Notes: generated by a model not told the origin, from the sequence alone. Shown: positions 12,397 to 24,061, numbered from the stretch's first letter. The stretch is 64,000 nucleotides of DNA from Haemonchus contortus (GCA_000469685.2 LS997566.1:31986996-32050995), one strand, 5' to 3'. Translations and numbers: made by a program.

Positions 12397-13579
12397 TCCT
12401 ACTACATATAATTCGCTAAGTGTGTCTGTTGGTGTGTCGGTGCGTCGGTTTGTGTGTGTGTCGGTGTGTGCGTCTGACCGGAAATTCATAACTCCTGTCC
12501 CTGTGGACTTAGAGCGTTCAAATTTGGCATGAGTAAGGGGGACAGGAAGGAAACACCTATGGTAGGTGGCAGGACCGGACTCCATTCACAGGGAGCGCGG
12601 CGTGCGTGTTAGAAATTTTGGGCCGCAAGTTCATAACTCCTGCTCCAGTAGACCCAAAGCGTTCAAAATTGGTAGGAGTAAGGGGGACAGGATGGGAACA
12701 CCTATGGTAGGTGGTAGGAGCAGACTACACCTACAGAGGGCAGGGCGTGGGCGAAATAAGTGGTTGAGCGAGAGCCCGTAACTTCTGTCCTCGTAACCTA
12801 AGAAGTACAAATTTGGTAGGATTACAGCTTTTTGAATTAAAAGTGGAACTTCGGCATTTTAGTAAATGATACAGGATGTGACGGGATCGTAGATACTCGG
12901 TGACAGGAATCGATAATAACTGACAAGAGAAAGTAAGGGGGCTAAGAGAAGCCACCAACCGGTTACAACCTTAACGCCTTCGGTATTTACTATGTAGTTT
13001 CGACTGCTCAGTATATTTCATTCGATAAGACGGGATGGTAGGGTAGTGAATGGCAAAAGTGAATGGTAAGTGCAGTGATAGGAACCCATTAGCTTCACTA
13101 CAATGAACAGATGAGAATTTTGCTCATTCCTTGCTATTAAATTCCGACCGCCACCCAGCAAGGTTTGCAACATAATGAAGGATCCTTTTTGCTCGATATC
13201 ATTTGCGACAAAGCTCAACCGACCGCTAGTAATCTGGAATTCTCAACCAAAGAAACAGGTCCATTGATAACGACATGTGATAATGGTGTTATAATTAGTC
13301 GAAACATTTGTAAGTAACGCTCAAGGTCTTGTTTGCCTACCAGTTGAACTTTCAATGGCTATTTTCTTTAAAGAGCGAGAGCAAAAGATCGAGGACCGAA
13401 ATAAAGGCACAAGCACCGACCTACACTATATGCCATTTGCACTGCTCTATTAGTATCGTGTCAAACTTCGTGTACAGGGAAATATTATTTGTGTAAAAGA
13501 AGGAATGAAGAACTAGTCGATTACTACAACCCTTCCAAAGAAGGAGGATCGATCAGCTCACGCCGGGCGAACCGACTGG
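12397..13579 (+). mobile_element. Helitron-like family 1, apparently full length
   Basis: Starts A|TCCTACTACATATAATTCGC at 12397 and ends at 13579 with ctcacgccgggcgaaccga then CTGG|T. After the GT-rich 5' part come about three 145-bp modules (near 12490, 12635 and 12780), then the conserved 3' domain (about 12890-13320) that is inverted relative to the 8.2-9.7 kb copy. The length is 1183 bp, shorter than that copy because it has fewer modules. Non-coding and non-autonomous. Confidence 0.75.
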
Positions 13580-13956
13580 TTTCTGAACTTTCTGGCTACC
13601 TACTCCAAAAGCTGAAATTCACTGTCTCCCTCAGGATATGGGCTCGACTCGGCCTCGGGTCTATAGTATGATCCTTTTTCGTTCCTAATCCATTACGATA
13701 CTTGATGTTCAATTTTTTCTTCCTTAGAATGAAGGAATCCGAAACCCATGACTAACATTTCACAGGTTAACCTCTGAAATTCAGGAATAAAGTGGAGAGT
13801 GTTCGATCCGTCTAGTGAATTCGTAAGGTTACATCTCGCCCTGAAAGGGGGTCACTTAGCAGTGCCACGAAAACCGGGGTGTTATGATAATCTACCAACA
13901 GATAAGATCGACAAAAACCACAACAACAATAAGAGAAGCACGGTTTTTCCAGCACT
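13580..13956. other. Intergenic, nothing recognised
   Basis: No supported features. Confidence 0.35.
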
Positions 13957-14211
13957 ATGGATTCAATGAAATTGTTTCTGCAGAGAATATGGCGCTGCCT
14001 TGAGCCGCAACCCTTTTATTTCGTGACTTCTCATTTCGGAACACACCACAAACGCTGCTTTTGCTTGATGACTTTATCTAAGCTATTGGCATACCAGATT
14101 TCAACAATGCTTGTGTTTTCATATTATTTGCTTACCATCTACTACCTATCCGACACATATCCCTTGTCATTAGCGCGCCATGAGAGAATGTTCTGCTTTT
14201 GTTCAAGCTAG
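13957..14211 (+). CDS. Possible 84-residue single-pass membrane protein
   Basis: The ATG lies four bases after an acceptor-like ggtttttccag, so it could be a trans-spliced single-exon gene. The product is hydrophobic at residues about 48-66 (LLAYQISTMLVFSYYLL), which could span a membrane once. No family is recognised and there is no polyA signal close downstream. Random open frames of this size are common in this window, so support is weak. Confidence 0.15.
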   Translation: MDSMKLFLQRIWRCLEPQPFYFVTSHFGTHHKRCFCLMTLSKLLAYQISTMLVFSYYLLTIYYLSDTYPLSLARHERMFCFCSS

Positions 14212-15869
14212 AATTGCCTCTAGAGGTTTACCTGCAGCGGATCCACTCAAGTGATCTAATCTTACAAACAAAACTGTGAAGGCCAGTCAAAAGAACTACT
14301 TAATCGCGTGCACTCTAGGAATAGGAATGTACCGCCTGACTTTTGATTGAAACAGAAGCCTCTCCGAAAGTAGTATAAGGAAAGCTCAAAGTGAGGAACT
14401 CGATGACAACAGAATGGATAAAATCTACACATTTCTCATGAGAGGAGTAGCGTGGATATAGGTGGGCGACAAGGTGAAGAGGGGAGGGGGGTGGGCTCAT
14501 TCAGAACGGGAGTTTTTCAGCCATCTCAGACTTGAATCCAGCCTTAGAAATTTTAATTTTTGCCAAATTAATGCCCATCGAATGGGTGAACCAGTCATTA
14601 GAGGAAATGATGTAAAAGTGGCACGGTTCAGTGGAAAGGCGCCTAGTAATGTAAGTTCTAATTTTCATTTTAACAGTGGCGATTCAGTCCAGAATCCGAG
14701 AATCCACTGGGCTGCGAACTGCTTGACAGTGAATATGAACTTTGGAACTCAAAAGAAGAAAAAGGTAATTATTAAATTTCGAAGTTAGAGTTCATGTTAC
14801 ATTGGAAAGCGGCATATTTAGGTTGGCAACTTAGTCCCTGCCGTCTTCCTTTTCCTTAATATTCCCTCTTCCACAATTTTCATCGCACTTGTATAAAAAA
14901 TGCCAAGTGGAGAAAAGTGACCCTTTTGAGATCACCTTTCTGCTATTAATCAAGGCTCTAATGCTAGAAGCTGTTCAAGACGCTTGTGCGCTATATGGAG
15001 ATTGCGCCATGACCGAGATAATCGCTTATAATCGATTTATCGTGAAATTATTGAACTTCGGAGCACAACAAATGGACAACGTCAAACTTCTTGCTCATCT
15101 ACCTCATTTATTTTGATTTCATTAATTTCATGGTCGGGCGTTATTTAATTGTTCAGATGAAATGGAGCCACCGAGTATTTCAGATTTCTTACAATACAAT
15201 GGCGGAGCCCACGCCCTCTGTTTTTGCAACCAATCACCAATTTGTGCAACGCAGCCGGAGACTTTCGAAGTGATGTTTATTCTTACTTGATTTCACTTGC
15301 CACTAAATACAGCGGAATAATGGAGAAAATACTCCTACAAGTTTGAAATGGCGACCTAACTGCGGCAGGAATTTTTTCGGATCATAGGTGGTTCATAACA
15401 GTAGAGGTCCTACATCCAGGATACTACAGTTGAAATAACTTCCGATCCGGTTGTCAACGTTGTCCTTCACTGAACGCTTACCAAACTAGTTGTTTATGTA
15501 TACAGTATACATGTCTCGACCTGCTACCTGCCTTTTGGAAACTTATTTTTTTCTTATGTTTGTTTGTTTCTTTGTTTCGATGTACCATTTGCTCGCTTCT
15601 CAAAACTAGACAGTTATTCACTTGCAGGACTTGTAGACGAAAATAATACACACTCACGGCTCTGTACTGTCAGAGCTCACATTGTTTAGCGATTAGCTCA
15701 GAAAGCAGCATTTTTCCAGCATGTTAGGTACATTCACATAAACTTTCGTATCAGAGTGTAACGACTCGAAGAGAAAGACCAAGCTCCTAATGACACTTGT
15801 ACAGGGAAGAGAAAGATCAAGTCTGCCATCTGAAGCCGCAAAGGCGTTGTTGTGTGTGTAAATTGCAAA
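14212..15869. other. Intergenic, nothing firmly recognised
   Basis: Open frames at 14462-14788 and 14889-15116 (plus) have no recognisable domains or splice context. No repeats were identified. Confidence 0.35.
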
Positions 15870-16770
15870 AATTAAGTTCCCTTAAGTTCCCATTACCTGT
15901 ACCACCTATGGGTCCGCTGATTAGCAGTTTCTTCGAGCGGGCGGCTCTCTATTCGTCCCTTTCGCGAGCCACAGCAGTTGAGTTAGTCGTCCTCGTTCAA
16001 GGGGCACGTGACATAGTAGTTCCTTTTACTTAGAGCATTTTAGAAAAAATTGAGTTTGCGTGGCGGCGATCCTAAGGTTTGTGTTTCTCAGTAAAAGCCA
16101 TGGCTCACCGGTCACCAGAGTACCGTGTGAGTTATCTGGCCCACCGGATGTCGGATTTCTTGGCGTCATTAACGGCATTCCTGAGCTTTCGTTCGAGTGC
16201 ATCGTGAAATTTCGGACATAGTCCTTTTCAAGCACCTTATATGACGCTAACCGCATGCTCATCCATCTTACATAGCCTCCAAGCCTCCAAGGCGTGCGTC
16301 GGAGCAGCAGGTCGCAGTGCCGAAAAGGTGAGCAGAATGTTAGTTATCTTCTTCTCTGATCTCTTAACGTTTTCAAATGCTCAGGCCGCGCTTCTAATTC
16401 GCTTACCTCTACTTCAGTTAGGTAGTTCATCATGTTTATTTCCCGACACAGGTACGCGCAACTTAAGCGTTTGAATATGTCCGTTCCTCCAACGTGGAAG
16501 GAATGCTATGAACCAATACTTTCCTCATGAACATCGTCTTCTTAGATTAACTAATAAACCAATCTTCCCACAAATGTCAAATACGGCCAGCTCCCGTGCC
16601 ATCTGCTCGATGCTCGATATTATAAGCACGACGTCGTTTGCAAAACGGAGATGATGTAAGTAGTGGCCGTCGACCCTCACTCCCAAGTCTTCATATGTAT
16701 TTCAACGCGTGATGTTCTCGAAAGTGGAAAGGAAAAGATTGAACGAGATAATATTGCCCAATAGATGCCA
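15870..16770 (-). pseudogene. RTE-type non-LTR retrotransposon relic (reverse transcriptase 3' half)
   Basis: Read on the minus strand in several frames, it matches the end of an RTE-class LINE polyprotein. The RT palm box appears as HHLRFANDVVLI (about 16640-16605), followed by SIEQMARELAVFD and CGKIG. Further on are scattered pieces of the C-terminal region, ending with an ARERDE segment at about 15960. In active copies the palm box is FADD; here FAND replaces the first catalytic Asp. Many stops and frameshifts show it is long dead. It abuts Helitron-like modules at 16790. Confidence 0.75.
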
Positions 16771-16789
16771 GGTGTGGACATTCGTTCCA

Positions 16790-17290
16790 AACGGTGTGTA
16801 ATCCTACCCAATACGAACGCTCTGGGTCGAAGAGAACAGGAGTTATGTATTCCCAACAGACACATTCTCCCGCTAGCTCCCTGCTCTTTGTGAAAGGAGC
16901 CCAGCCCCGCGCTTTTCATCTTGTGGCATGTTCCCCTTCCGAAATTGAACGCTCTTCGCCTGCAGAAAACTTTATTGCGCACACCCGAACGCCTATGGTG
17001 CGAATCGTCGTGCCTTTCTGAAGGGAGTCATTACCCACCACTTATCAATGTGTTCCCATCCTGCAGCCTGTACTCCTACCCGAATTTGAAAGCTCGAGGT
17101 CTACGGGAATAGGAGTTGTGGACTCACGGTGAAACATTTGCATGTAGCATGTCTCCACGCGATCACAGTCTGGTCCTACCATCTTCCTCAGTGTTGCTAT
17201 CCTATCTCCTGAATACCGAATTCGAACTCGAATTGAGGTCAAAGTGGACAAGTGTTATAAATTTTCAGTTACACACACCCACCGATCCAT
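16790..17290 (-). mobile_element. Helitron-like family 1 fragment
   Basis: Degenerate modules of the 145-bp type (near 16800, 16940 and 17070, with phrases such as 'atcctacccaatacgaacgc' and 'ctcctacccgaatttgaaag'). They lead into a CA-rich tract, the same order as in the complete minus-strand copy at 8202-9716. Confidence 0.5.
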
Positions 17291-17400
17291 CGACACACAC
17301 CCACATTCACACACATACATGCACACAGAAACAAACGCACACAAACCCAGAAGCACCCATACACACAGAAGTCCACGGAAACACGCACGCACGTACAAAT
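17270..17400. repeat. CA-rich microsatellite-like tract
   Basis: Imperfect cacaca and cacacaaac repeats, continuous with the adjacent Helitron-like fragment, whose 5' terminal region is also CA/GT-rich. Open frames here on both strands are products of low complexity. Confidence 0.75.
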
Positions 17401-17980
17401 ACTTACATAAACGAGCAAAAAAAGATACCGATACACAATCCAAAAACTTAGCATGTTTTCTTTTGTAGATTAGTAGCTTTCAACGAGATAGGGGTTATAG
17501 GTACATTTGCATCTAGAGGTCATTGAATCATCCACTCCAAGTTCTTTGCCCTCTTTCACAAGTGCGAATACTTTGATTGAAGTACAATTCATTCGTTGTT
17601 GAACTGCTCATGCGAGCGTTACTATGAATGTTTTTTTTGCAGTTGTGCCTTCTGTCATTGTTTCGTCAGATACGTTCTTGAACTCAAATATGTTTTCACG
17701 GCATCGTACAGAAGAATTAGTGCCTTTTCCATTAGAGGGCATGAGAATAACAGCCACACCGCTCCTGAAGATCCATCTAGTGTTGAATTAGGGGAAGCTT
17801 AAAAGCCTGCTTATAGTTGCATGAGTCACACGTAATGTCCTTCAAAAGTACTCTTAGCTTGAATGACGAGTTTTACACATGGCATTACTGAATCGTTTCA
17901 TTTACCGCATAGTTTTTGTGAAATGTTAGCAGATTTGCCATAGTATTTCTAATGAACCATACTTTCTTGTAAGCAAACAG

Positions 17981-20900
17981 GACAGATCTTCTTGGCGAAC
18001 TCGGTGACATTATGAATGAACTTGAAAACTCTCATCAGCACCAAGAGAGCGTCGTATGTTAGATGTAAAGGCTCTGTTCCATGGTTTGAAATCATTTCTA
18101 AACTGAACCGTTCAACTCATGCTTGACTGAGGATGTATCTTAGGGAAGGGCAATATTTTGAATATTCAATCGAAATGTAGTTTCCGGATAATTGAAAAGC
18201 TAGAATGAGAGAATTAAACAGTTGAAAGCTCGTGAACGCTATCGGAGAAGTGCAAAAAACAAGACTTGAGTACAATCTGATGCAAAGTGTTCGTTGGCAG
18301 AAAGCAAGAAATGTATTTTGAATTTTTGGTTGTAAATTTGTGTGAAATCTTCTGCAAACTTGCATTCTAACAGTACTAGGATATGCCTACCATTTGTTTC
18401 AGTCGATCCTGAATACTCAGCGATCTAGTCTACCATTCTATGCAACAAAGGCAGCTGAAATAGTCTTGGAATTCATGCGTGAAGGTTAAATCTATGTTCT
18501 GGAATACTGAGCGTGCCCTTCCTTTTCTTGATGCAATCTTTCCAGGTAAATTGCCAAATAATGCGACAGAAGCGCTGGAAGAATTCAAGTAAAGTTTAAT
18601 GCATTTCTACACTTCACACAAAACTGTAGATACAAGCATGTTTCGCCATTAAGGGCTACTTCATCCACTCCCACTTCTACGATAGAGGCTACCATAACAG
18701 AGGTTTCAACTACAACTGAGACGGCTACCGCAACAGAAACTACTACGACAGCTTCGTCGACTTCGCCAACAGAAACTACTACAACAGCTGAGACGGCTAC
18801 CGCAACAGAAACTACTACAACAGCTTCGTCGACTTCGCCAACAGGAACTACTACAACAGAAATTTCCACAACAGCTACGTCGGCTAGCTCAACAGAAACT
18901 TCTACTACATTTGCAACGACCTCATACTTCGAATATTGGGATGCATCTACAACATCTGCATATGACGACTCGAGTACTGAAACTGATACGATATCGTCGT
19001 CTATTAGCGAAGCAGAGGTGAGCGTCGATGTCAAGTAAATTTTCGGAAATCCGCTCGGCTAGCATCTTTCACGAAATATTCGGCCATCTTATTCGAAAGT
19101 GAGTATGATTTGAATTCTGGTGGGAGGAATAAGAATGCGGTTCCGTAAACATTGTTTCACTATGTACAAATCAAGTACATTCCCAGCTGCAGATATTCAA
19201 AAATGAAAAGAAATATGAGCAGCCAAAATAGAGGCGAAACTTTTAAGGGGTGTTTTAGAAGGAGAATCTGCTGCTCATATTCATGACAAGTTAGACCATC
19301 ATTGATATGGCAGCGTTGTTCAATTATAATGCCGAAAATTCGGTACTAATGTTCAAGGAAGGAAGAACGGTCGCAAGAAATTAATGGGCTGGTGCTCACA
19401 GGGTTCACTTTGCCCACGGAGACCGGGTAGATGCAACTAAGCGTTGAATAGTGAAACTCAGGGACAGATGGTGATCTTCCTCGCGAGAAACGCATCTTGG
19501 CAGAGATCAAATTTTGGAAAGAAGTGAAGACAGTAAGGGAGATGCGTTCATGGTAACCTCAACAGTCCTTAACAGAGGTGGAAGTTCAAAAGCGAAACGA
19601 TTTGCAGGAACAGTCTTCTTCGCAAACAAAGTCATACACCACTTTTAGAACAGACATTGGCAGTGCACGAAGCCTGGTGGGTTCACATGATGAGCTTAGA
19701 AGTGGCAAACGTCCAGTTCAGAAGAATATTATTGAGGAGTCGCCAGCAATGACTAATGCAGGGTCATGTGGTTCCAACCTGTCACTCATCGTGGCTGTAG
19801 AATCCTCAGGCTTCATGTTATGGCGATCACATTCCAAAAAAAGAACGTCACTGTTAAAGTGTATCAGCAGTCTCAGCTTTTGTGTGCCAAACAGCTTCCC
19901 TTCTTTTTAAAGAAGGGAGGCTGTTTGGCACACAAATGCTACGTAGAAGTTGGAAATGGGTCATTTCAATATTACTTGAATTATCACAGAAAGGTCAGCT
20001 CCTTATCTCCTCAACTGCTCATTCTAGTTATGGAAAAGCATGCAAATTCAGAATGAGCTACCCAATAACTTATTTATCTAGAAAATCCGCATAACAACAC
20101 AGGGATATTTGGCTGAATGAGCTTAGGGCCCAAGAAGCAAAACTTCATAGTTTTTATAACGCTATTTCGGCTCCGCCCCATTTGAGCTTTATTCCTTGAT
20201 TATGTGGTCATAGGCTGTGGTGAGTAATGAGTTCATGTAAAAAGGATTGCTGACTTCACTCACATGCTGTTCTCTCAGATGATCCTACTCTCATGATTTC
20301 TGACCAATTCCTAAACTTTCCTCATTTTTTTACTATGCCTAGGCTCTTCGGGAAGATTTTTTTTCTGATTTTGAAGTTTTCTAAACTACAGCGTCACTTC
20401 GATGCGTTCTGTTGGCTGTTGATCTCACCCTAGACCTCACCCATCCCAATTGACTCAAGCCCTTTAGGCGGATCCTCAAAAGATAGCAACTTCCATTATA
20501 AAGAAACAGACAGAGAAACAGAAACATAGTTTCAACAACAGCAGTGATATCGGTAATAATAATTACTAATGATGATTTCATAGGTAGTGAGTATTGGTGA
20601 TTAACTCATATACACTCTTTTTTTTCCTCCTGCCCCTTCTTTCTTCTTCTTTTTCATTATTCTTTTCTTTCTTCTCCTTTTTCCTTCATCTTCTTCAGAC
20701 TTTCTCCTCCTTCTTCCTCTTCTTCACACGCCTCCAGTCTTGTCACCAACCACACAAGTGTTTATCTTTATCCTGCCGCCTGCGCTCCATAAAATTCTAA
20801 CGTCATACGATCAACGTCCACCGGGGAAGGATTTAGGAATTTCAGGTCGAATACACCCACCGACAAACCAACAGACACGCTTAGCGCGTTATATTTAGTA

Positions 20901-21837
20901 GGACACCATTATGCTCCATAGCAGTGATCAGGTACTACCGGGATATGGAGCGTCCCAAGGTTTTGTTAATTTTTGTGCCTTTGGCAAGAGGGACATGATA
21001 GAGGAAGAACTGTGGTAAGGAATGAGAGAAACCGTGAGATAGAAAGGTTTTGTCAATTTATATTCATTATGCTGTATTTGTTGATTGACAGCAAAAAAGG
21101 CTCTGACATATCACAATAATTGGAACTTTTGAAAGGAAAAATGATCTATTTGTAGGTTGCCGGGCTGCAGCAAATGGATTCATTTCTTGGACAATACGGG
21201 TTGGTACTTGAGTTAAACTCGAGTTTGAACAAAACGGTGTCTATAAGTGCTGAGAACATCTCTGAATAAATTAAAGTGCTAATGTGAAAGGCAAAAATGA
21301 AACGTTTGTTTTGGCAAGTATGGCTACACTTCTACATTTTGTACTCGCTGTACCCATGATATTACAAGAAAGAACGGGAGTGGTGCAAAAGGAAATCGGT
21401 CGGAGCCAAAAATCGCTTTGCTTTCTCATTTTTCTCTCTCATTGACTTTTACAGTCACTCTTGTCCAAGTTGATACATAAATGATTTTGGTGACTCATAA
21501 AATGACTTTCCACCCCTTTCATTGACGATGCCCTTTCAGTCTTGTCATCGCAGTAGCTGTTGGTATCCTCATTCTTGTTATAGTAATTATAGTATATAAG
21601 ATGAGGAAAGGGAAGGCAAATGAGGTAATTGATTGCATCAATTAATAGTAACACTTAATTACTGTACTTCAGCGGAAGGAAGGTTTTTTATAGGATCTGG
21701 AAGGAGCTATTGGAAAAGGAGGGACAAGCAAATCGAAAGAATCCAAAGGAACGTCAAAAGAAGGGTCAAAGGAGAGTAAAACAAGTAAAACAAAAGAAAG
21801 CGGTTCGAAAGAAAAGAAAACGGGCTCCAAAGATTGA
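17981..21837 (+). CDS. Mucin-like single-pass membrane protein (5' end unresolved)
   Basis: Seven phase-compatible exons: 17981-18053, 18229-18312, 18403-18484, 18546-18588, 18630-19034, 21540-21624 and 21694-21837. The first four encode a helical ectodomain of about 80 residues that I do not recognise. Exon five encodes a stalk of about 134 residues, very rich in Thr, Ser, Ala and Glu (runs like TETTTTASSTSPT), expected to be O-glycosylated, with a 72-bp internal tandem duplication. Exon six is a transmembrane helix (LVIAVAVGILILVIVIIVY) followed by basic MRKGK. Exon seven is a Lys/Ser/Gly-rich cytoplasmic tail ending at TGA. An AATAAA follows at 21906. Upstream, an ATG at 17624 with a hydrophobic start (MNVFFAVVPSVIVSS) might supply the signal peptide, but its donor is poor. 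The acceptor at 18228 is weak. The 2.5-kb intron holds a hairpin and a pyrimidine tract. Confidence 0.7.
18664..18935 (+). repeat. Thr/Ser-rich coding repeat
   Basis: In-frame low-complexity coding DNA within the mucin-like exon. A 72-bp (24-codon) unit beginning gagacggctaccgcaacag is present twice (from 18718 and from 18790) with near identity, which suggests recent slippage or unequal exchange. Confidence 0.8.
19879..19936. repeat. 28-bp near-perfect hairpin, 2-nt loop
   Basis: Arms 19879-19906 and 19909-19936 (tttgtgtgccaaacag outermost) pair with one mismatch around a TT loop. It lies in the large intron of the mucin-like gene. Confidence 0.9.
20620..20745 (+). repeat. Polypyrimidine tract
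   Basis: About 125 bases almost entirely of C and T (ttcttcttcttt-type), within the large intron. It could form a triplex and may help splicing, but no exon follows directly. Confidence 0.75.
20775..20906 (-). mobile_element. Helitron-like 5'-end fragment
   Basis: The reverse complement starts TCCTACTAAATATAACGCGC and continues with the family's gcgtgtctgttggtttgtcg segment and part of one module. Truncated after about 130 bp. Confidence 0.55.
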
Positions 21838-21905
21838 ATCTTCGAATTCCATCATAAATCACTAGTCTTCGAACGAAATCATCTAGTCAGGATCGTGACA
21901 ACGAA

Positions 21906-21911
21906 AATAAA
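21906..21911 (+). terminator. Polyadenylation signal AATAAA
   Basis: Lies 69 bases after the stop codon of the mucin-like gene, a normal nematode 3' UTR length. Confidence 0.6.
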
Positions 21912-22119
21912 GACTGAGTTTCAGTCGATTTTTGAATACACAATCAACCATTCATTCATGCCCTTTTTGACGTAACTATTATCAATATTCACTTGTGTGA
22001 CTTTTTAAGTTCTCCCAACAACATTTGTCAGCATCAGTAATGATTCGCAAAGTTTGAATATTTTTATATTCAAACCAATTATTTTTGAGGGAATTTTTCA
22101 ATAGAAAACCGTGGAGTAA

Positions 22120-22450
22120 AAATGCAGAGGGACAAAAAGAACACTCTTTGGCGTTGGACAATAGCGCTTCTGGAACGCGACATTACATTCGACTTCTATT
22201 CGAAGTGGTTGTTTGAATGCGTTTATGTGAAAATGAATTGTGCGAATTTGAATGGTACAAAGACTTCCTGGGTCTTGCCAATGCGCAACTCAGTGCTTTT
22301 ATACTCCCAAACGAGTCTGATATCAATCAACTGACCCCTGATGAAAGGCTTGGTTGGCTTGGGAAGGTATCGAGCGAGACTGTCATCATGTTGTGCGTGT
22401 GTTATAATGCGTCACTTGCCACTTCACCACCTTCCCCTATACCCATCACA
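22120..22450 (-). mobile_element. tRNA-derived SINE copy
   Basis: The minus strand reads like the 60.86-kb copy: 'ggtggtgaagtggcaagtg' head, 'caagcctttcatc', 'cagactcgtttgggag', 'aaaagcactgag', and a tail with 'gccaaagag'. Plus-strand open frames here (22122-22492) are by-products of the SINE. Confidence 0.65.
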
Positions 22451-22524
22451 TCACATACTACTTACCGCTACTTACCCATCACAAAAAGGTAGTGAACTCA
22501 CTTAGGAGGCGTTTTCTAGACTTT

Positions 22525-22585
22525 CATGCGCGAATGCGTGCACCACATGCCCACTGCCGCTTACCTAGGACTTGTAACAATAAAG
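22525..22585 (-). mobile_element. Helitron-like family 2 fragment
   Basis: Contains 'aatgcgtgcaccacatgccca' and 'cgcttacctaggacttgt', matching the 3' region of the copies at 4433 and 23814, without the terminal CCAG. Confidence 0.5.
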
Positions 22586-23811
22586 AGGCCTCAATCGCTC
22601 CCTACCGTCATTGGTGGCTCCTAGATTATTAGCGGCTTATTGAGTCACAACCTTGCTAGGTAGCGGTCATAATATAACAACAACAAATGAATTGAACTTT
22701 CATCTCTTCATAATAAAGGAACTTCAAGCGAGCCTTGCCACTGCGCTTACCACTTCCCTCTTTCTTTGGAACAAATGATACTTTTCGTAACTCGAAATTC
22801 TATAGATGAGTAAAAGGGCATGCAAACGATATTCAAAATGTGCCGTGTCTATGCCTTTTCGATCTGTCGCTGTTCATCTCAAAAACATCATAAAATAGGT
22901 ATCCTTGAATAGTACGTAAATGTTGTCGAGTCATAATAATACCATTATCAAATGTCTTTATGAATGTAGCTAATTTTCTCTACAGATACATCATTAAATG
23001 AGAATCCAAGATTATCAGCGGTCGGATAAGTTTTGCCATGAATTATATCAAAGCATAGAGAAAGCGTGGTCCTTCATTGAACTTTGCTGGGTAGGTGTCG
23101 TAAGCAAGAAGAGAACCAAATTTTATAATCGGTCCCTATCAGTGTACTTACCCTTCTTGTCGAATGAAACATATCAAAGAATCTGAGCTAGATCATGAGT
23201 AATAAAGGCGCTAGGATCTAATTGGTGATTAGATCTTGTTCTCTGAGGCCTCTTCTACCGTCATTGTTCCCTTCCTGCCCCCTCTACTACTATTGTTTTT
23301 GCTGCCCAAGTCCACGAAGTCCATGGGATCAGGAACTATGGATTTTCGCTCGGACATTGATTTCGCGCGCACCCCGCCTCCTATGGGCGGGGTCCGGTCC
23401 TTCCACCTACCATAAGTGTCCCCATCCTGCCGCCTATACTTCAGCCAAGTTTGAACGCCCTAGGACCAAACTAATGATTTTGGCGTAAATCTCGCCCCTT
23501 GTGGACACGGTCCGGTCCTGCCACCCGCCATAAATGTTCCCAACCTGCCTCCAAAAATCTTGCAAAATTTAAGCGTTCTAGGTCAACGGAGACAGGAGTT
23601 ATTATCTTCCGCTGAAGCATTTATTGCGCACAGACCCCGGCCCTGGGGAACGATGTCCGGAACTGCCACCACCATATGTGTTCCCATCCTGCCGCCTGTG
23701 CTCCTACCAAATTTGAACATTCCAGGTCCACGGGGACAGGAGTTATGAACTTCCGTGCAAACAAGTAAACAGACAGACAGACAGACGCGAGCGCTTTATA
23801 TAAAGTAAGGA
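22586..23811 (-). mobile_element. Helitron-like family 1 copy
   Basis: The 5' end on the minus strand is A|TCCTTACTTTATATAAAGCG at 23811. Four degenerate modules follow (about 23240-23760), then the conserved 3' domain (about 22590-23190). The hairpin and CTGG end are not found, so the 3' end is truncated. Positions from about 22815 to 23591 are repeated at 24062-24890. Confidence 0.6.
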
Positions 23812-23813
23812 TA

Positions 23814-24036
23814 CCAGTTGGGCTACGCACGCTAATGCGTGCACCACATGCCCACGAACGCTTACCTACGACTTGTTAGAGGACTAATATGATCAGTATC
23901 AGTTGAATTCTCATTTCATAATTGTTTCCTCACCGCGCTCACTTGACATACTCTTCGTCGTGCCTACGTGACCGAAAGGACGCACAAAAGGGCATACAAA
24001 CAGACACACTAGATTACCACTGTATATATTGAGACA
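23814..24036 (-). mobile_element. Helitron-like family 2 copy (short, about 0.22 kb)
   Basis: The minus-strand 3' end is the hairpin GCACGC-ATTA-GCGTGC then gtagcccaa and CTGG|T at 23814. The 5' part (23950-24030) carries the acagacacacta...cgtcctttcgg segment shared with the 4.4-kb copy. It sits two bases from the 5' terminus of the family 1 copy ending at 23811. Confidence 0.6.
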
Positions 24037-24061
24037 GTCGGGCTTCCCTCCTTGTTATAGA

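Noticed and set aside
17255..17454. Cys/Val-rich and His/Thr-rich frames on both strands
   Set aside because: Low-complexity CA/GT repeat.
18585..19034. 149-codon minus-strand frame rich in Val, Ser and Glu
   Set aside because: It is the antisense shadow of the Thr/Ser-rich mucin exon, which has matching splice phases on the plus strand.
22122..22492. Overlapping plus-strand frames that look protein-like
   Set aside because: The sequence is a minus-strand SINE copy; the same protein-like phrases recur in other copies.
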